From: JAQVXR01 sp050945755
GTDB taxonomy: Bacteria > Bacillota > Dehalobacteriia > Dehalobacteriales > Dehalobacteriaceae
Assembly (NCBI GenBank): GCA_050945755.1
Contig: JBMNTN010000004.1
Span: forward strand, 1 to 64,000
Direction of reading: 5' to 3'
Length of the DNA stretch: 64,000 nt
The notes beneath the pieces are model-generated. The model worked only from the letters and a program-made list of their open reading frames with translations. It had not been told where the DNA came from and made no database searches. Positions 60,808-64,000 of the stretch are shown here, piece by piece. How positions within the stretch are numbered: the stretch's first letter is position 1; each line of letters opens with the position of its first letter. The translations under genes were made by a program, and so were the position numbers.

Positions 60808-61449
60808 ATCCAGCTAAGCGAAAGGCAGAAGGAGATTGTCAGCATTGTCAAGAGTCAAGGCCCCATAACGGGGGAAGCCATAGCCCAGCAGTTAAATCTG
60901 ACGCGGGCTGCGCTGCGGGCAGACCTTACTATACTGGTGATGTCAGGCTTGCTTGATGCCAGGCCCCGGGTTGGTTATTATTATGCAGGGAAAACTCCCC
61001 AGTCGGAGATAGCGGAAACCCTACAGAACATGAAGGTTCAGGACATTAAATCGGTGCCGATTGTCATAGGAGAGGATGTTTCGGTATACGATACTATAGT
61101 AACATTGTTTATCGAGGATGTCGGAACCATTTTTGTTGTAGGCGAAAATGGGATCTTAAAAGGAGTAGTATCCCGCAAGGACTTAATAAAAGTGACCATG
61201 GGCAAATCAGATATTTATAAAATGCCGGTGAAGATGATTATGACCAGGATGCCAAACATTATCACAACGTCTTTAGAAGAATCAGTTGTAGATGCTGCTC
61301 GAAAAATTACCGAACACCAGGTTGATTCCCTCCCCGTGATCCGGCCTGTGAATGAGGAAAGGCCGGACAAAGGGCAGCCTGAGGTGGTAGGAAGAATCAC
61401 CAAAACCAATATTACCAAGTTATTCTTGGAATTGGGCGAAGGCAAGTAA
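60808..61449 (+). CDS. ccpN: CcpN-like regulator (HTH + CBS pair)
   Basis: About 213 residues: a DeoR-like winged helix (IVKSQGPITGEAIAQQLNL, about 12-30), then two CBS domains (about 70-210). CcpN represses gluconeogenic genes in Bacillus; with the next two genes it suggests control of pyruvate/PEP interconversion. The reading frame is clear and matches the family length, yet no ATG, GTG or TTG exists near the start. The GGGGGTGG site points to an ATC at 60808; the first standard start, GTG at 60937, would remove the HTH. Confidence 0.88.
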   Translation: MQLSERQKEIVSIVKSQGPITGEAIAQQLNLTRAALRADLTILVMSGLLDARPRVGYYYAGKTPQSEIAETLQNMKVQDIKSVPIVIGEDVSVYDTIVTLFIEDVGTIFVVGENGILKGVVSRKDLIKVTMGKSDIYKMPVKMIMTRMPNIITTSLEESVVDAARKITEHQVDSLPVIRPVNEERPDKGQPEVVGRITKTNITKLFLELGEGK

Positions 61450-61463
61450 GGGGGTTACTATGG

Positions 61464-62300
61464 ATGGATAACAGCGAAAAGAAACAACCGGTAGTATTTG
61501 TGGTATCAGATTCTCTGGGCGAGACTGCCGACTTTGTCGCCCGGGCTGCTGCCAGCCAATTTGACGGCGGTAATGTGGAAATCCGCCGGATACCATATGT
61601 AGCGGATAAAGAAGACATCGAAGAAATTTTTAAAGAAGCATTAAATTATAATAGTATAATTACTTACACAGTAGTGATCAGAGAATTACGGGAGATGATT
61701 GAAAGCCTTTCCCGGGAGAAAAAGATACCTTGCGTTGACCTCCTTGGGCCGACTGTGAAGGCAATTGCCTCGGCAACAGGATTGATGCCGAAAATGGAAA
61801 CCGGTCTTTTACGCAAACTGGATGAGGAATATTTCCGCCGGGTGGAAGCAATTGAATTTGCCGTCAAATACGACGACGGAAAAGACCCTCGAGGGTTGAA
61901 AAGCGCCGATCTGGTATTGATCGGAGTGTCCCGCACATCAAAGACTCCTGTCTGCATGTATCTTGCCCATAAAAAAATTAAGGCGGCTAATATGCCTTTA
62001 GTGCCGGAGGTGGCTCCGCCTGAGGAACTGTTCCAAATTCCGGCGAGAAAAATTGTCGGCTTAACTATCCGTCCGCAACTTCTAAATGAAATCCGTCAGG
62101 AAAGGCTAAAGGCATTAGGATTGACCTCAGGGGCGGATTACGCCAATCCCAACCGGATCATTCGAGAATTGGAATATGCCGAGGCAATATTTAAACGGAT
62201 CGGCTGTACCGTGATTGATGTAACCAACCGGGCAATTGAAGAAACAGCAGGCAAACTTTTAGAGATTTATTATCGGGGAGAGCGGCAGCTGCGCCAATAG
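61464..62300 (+). CDS. ppsR: Pyruvate, phosphate dikinase regulatory protein (PSRP)
   Basis: A 278-residue DUF299 bifunctional serine/threonine kinase and phosphorylase. It inactivates PPDK with ADP and reactivates it with phosphate. The P-loop-like GVSRTSKTP is near residue 152. The start follows AAGGGGG. It lies between ccpN and its target ppdK, as in Bacillus (yqfL) and plants by function. Confidence 0.95.
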   Translation: MDNSEKKQPVVFVVSDSLGETADFVARAAASQFDGGNVEIRRIPYVADKEDIEEIFKEALNYNSIITYTVVIRELREMIESLSREKKIPCVDLLGPTVKAIASATGLMPKMETGLLRKLDEEYFRRVEAIEFAVKYDDGKDPRGLKSADLVLIGVSRTSKTPVCMYLAHKKIKAANMPLVPEVAPPEELFQIPARKIVGLTIRPQLLNEIRQERLKALGLTSGADYANPNRIIRELEYAEAIFKRIGCTVIDVTNRAIEETAGKLLEIYYRGERQLRQ

Positions 62301-62398
62301 CAGGCTGCCGGCAAATTCCTTTTATATAAGATAATTGGGAGAGAGATTCCTGCCGGGCTGTACAAGCACCGGTAAAATAGATTTAAGGGGGAGCAGAA

Positions 62399-64000
62399 AT
62401 GGCAAATAAGAAGTATGTTTACCTGTTTAAAGAAGGACGGGCGGATATGAGAGACCTCCTGGGGGGAAAGGGTGCCAATCTGGCTGAGATGACTAATATC
62501 GGCCTTCCTGTACCACCGGGATTGACCATTACCACAGAAGCATGCAATGAGTATTATGCCGTAGGCAGAGAGTTTCCCCCCGGCATGGAAGAACAGCTAA
62601 AGGAAATGCTGGCTGAACTTGAAGCCCAGACAGGTAAAAAATTTGGTGATACGGAAAACCCGCTGCTTGTTTCTGTCCGTTCCGGTGCGAAATTTTCTAT
62701 GCCCGGAATGATGGACACAATTTTAAACCTTGGCTTAAATGATATCACTGTCCAGGGGATGGCTAAAGCAACAAATAACGAAAGGTTTGCTTTGGATTGT
62801 TATCGACGTTTTATCCAAATGTTTGGAGACGTAGCTATGGGCGTTCCTCATCATGATTTTGAGGAAATTCTCTTCAAAAGCAAATCGGCACATGATGTCA
62901 AGTTTGACCATCAGCTTGATGCGGAAGCTTTAAAGAAAATTATCGCTGAGTACAAAAAGCTTTACAAGAGGCATACCGGCGAAGAATTTCCCCAGGAACC
63001 CTACAAGCAGCTTTTATTAGCGGTAAAAGCTGTGTTTGGTTCTTGGAACTCGGACCGGGCAATTGTCTACCGGAAACATAATAAGATTCCGGATGACCTG
63101 GGTACCGCCGTTAACGTGCAAACAATGGTGTTTGGAAACATGGGAGATGATTGTGGTACCGGAGTGGCCTTTACGAGAAACCCTTCTACCGGGGAAAAGA
63201 AATTATATGGGGAATACCTGATCAATGCCCAAGGTGAGGACGTAGTGGCGGGGATTCGCACACCTCAGCCTATTGCCAGTTTGGAAAAAGATATGCCTGC
63301 AGTTTACCGTCAGTTTGTAGAGATCGGCCGGCTTTTGGAAAATCATTACCGGGATATGCAGGATATCGAGTTTACCGTGGAAAAAGGAAAGCTCTACATA
63401 CTCCAGACAAGAAACGGGAAGCGCACTGCCGCTGCTGCCATTAAAGCTGCGGTGGATATGGTCTCGGAAGGATTGATCAGCAAAGAAGAGGCGATGCTCA
63501 GGGTGGATGCCAATCAAATCAACCAAGTACTACACCCCACTATCGACCCGACGGCTCAACTGCAAGTAGTTGCCACCGGCCTTCCTGCTTCTCCGGGAGC
63601 AGCATCCGGGCAGGTTGTCTTTGATGCCGACGAAGCCGAAAAAATGGGTAAGGAAGGCAAAAAAGTAATCCTGGTGCGGACGGAAACAACTCCTGATGAT
63701 ATCCACGGTTTGGTGCAGTCCCAAGGTGTTTTGACCAGTAGGGGTGGCATGACCAGTCACGCCGCTGTAGTTGCCCGGGGGATGGGCAAACCCGCAGTCT
63801 GCGGCTGTGAAGCTTTAAAAATTGACTACCACAAGGGAATTATTGAGATAGATAATACTGTCGTAAAAGAAGGCGATATTCTTTCAATCGATGGGGCTAC
63901 CGGCCAAGTAATGCTTGGTGAGGTGCCGACCTTACCGCCGGCCTTAGGAGGAGAGTTTGCCCAATTCTTAGCTTGGGCGGATGAAATTCGCACGATGGGG
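62399..64000 (+). CDS. ppdK: Pyruvate, phosphate dikinase (N-terminal ~534 residues; runs off the window)
   Basis: PPDK interconverts pyruvate, ATP and phosphate with PEP, AMP and pyrophosphate. Visible parts are the ATP-grasp domain (KGANLAEMTNIGLPVPPG, SVRSGAKFSMPGMMDT) and the phosphohistidine domain TSRGGMTSHAAVVARGMG with the catalytic His and the regulatory Thr just before it. The PEP/pyruvate barrel lies past 64000; the frame is still open there. ATG at 62399 follows GGGGGAGC. The regulator PSRP is adjacent. Confidence 0.97.
   Translation, partial: MANKKYVYLFKEGRADMRDLLGGKGANLAEMTNIGLPVPPGLTITTEACNEYYAVGREFPPGMEEQLKEMLAELEAQTGKKFGDTENPLLVSVRSGAKFSMPGMMDTILNLGLNDITVQGMAKATNNERFALDCYRRFIQMFGDVAMGVPHHDFEEILFKSKSAHDVKFDHQLDAEALKKIIAEYKKLYKRHTGEEFPQEPYKQLLLAVKAVFGSWNSDRAIVYRKHNKIPDDLGTAVNVQTMVFGNMGDDCGTGVAFTRNPSTGEKKLYGEYLINAQGEDVVAGIRTPQPIASLEKDMPAVYRQFVEIGRLLENHYRDMQDIEFTVEKGKLYILQTRNGKRTAAAAIKAAVDMVSEGLISKEEAMLRVDANQINQVLHPTIDPTAQLQVVATGLPASPGAASGQVVFDADEAEKMGKEGKKVILVRTETTPDDIHGLVQSQGVLTSRGGMTSHAAVVARGMGKPAVCGCEALKIDYHKGIIEIDNTVVKEGDILSIDGATGQVMLGEVPTLPPALGGEFAQFLAWADEIRTMG

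Noticed and set aside
1..64000. CRISPR arrays, tRNA/rRNA genes, IS elements, integrases
   Set aside because: None was seen on reading both strands; the repeats found are duplications of local genes, not mobile-element ends.

Overview
The window comes from an anaerobic, spore-forming member of the Clostridia (Firmicutes). The gene order follows the conserved Bacillus/Clostridium run: spoIIP-yqxA-murJ-lepA-hemW-hrcA-grpE-dnaK-dnaJ-prmA-rsmE-mtaB-hinT-rpsU-nfeD-floA, then yqfC-yqfD-phoH-yqfF-ybeY-dgkA-cdd-era-recO-glyQS-ccpN-ppsR-ppdK. Sporulation genes (spoIIP, yqxA, yqfC, yqfD) and strong purine-rich Shine-Dalgarno sequences support this. A group III (archaeal-like) chaperonin between hrcA and grpE is a trait described in Carboxydothermus and relatives. 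Almost every gene is on the + strand; only rpsT and one 64-codon gene are on the - strand.

Layout: 1-20.6 kb is housekeeping, namely ribosomal protein S20, sporulation and envelope genes, elongation factor LepA, heat shock (CIRCE-controlled), RNA and protein modification, S21 and a NfeD/flotillin pair. 20.6-47.5 kb is a metabolic island that splits the floA/yqfC junction. 47.5-64 kb resumes the ancestral order and ends inside ppdK.

The island has two parts. The first (20.8-40.4 kb) is an ethanolamine-type bacterial microcompartment locus: the EutW/EutV two-component antitermination system, two divergent ethanolamine ammonia-lyases (EutBC1 and EutBC2), the reactivase EutA, adenosyltransferase EutT, EutP and EutQ, aldehyde dehydrogenase EutE, phosphotransacylase PduL, and shell proteins EutM (two copies), EutS, EutL, EutN, an EutK-like protein with a C-terminal tail, a second permuted shell protein, and a PduT-like shell protein beside a PduS-like flavo-iron-sulfur protein. 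No alcohol dehydrogenase (EutG/PduQ) and no EutH permease is present. This suggests that acetaldehyde is fully oxidised to acetyl-CoA and acetate, with reducing power leaving through PduS/PduT, as would suit an acetogen or a syntroph. A near-identical composite duplication (eutJ end + eutQ end + eutM + half of eutK) lies at 25.4-26.3 kb. It is followed by 650 bases of regulatory DNA holding a cobalamin-riboswitch-like element, nested inverted repeats and a textbook sigma-54 promoter.

The second part (40.6-47.1 kb) is a CdaR/PucR-type regulator, an opine-dehydrogenase-family protein, an Asp/Glu-racemase-family protein and a complete TRAP transporter. Its substrate is unknown. A ~190-bp direct repeat, made of the end of the regulator gene and its terminator, bounds this module.

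No IS element, integrase, tRNA, rRNA or CRISPR array was seen.
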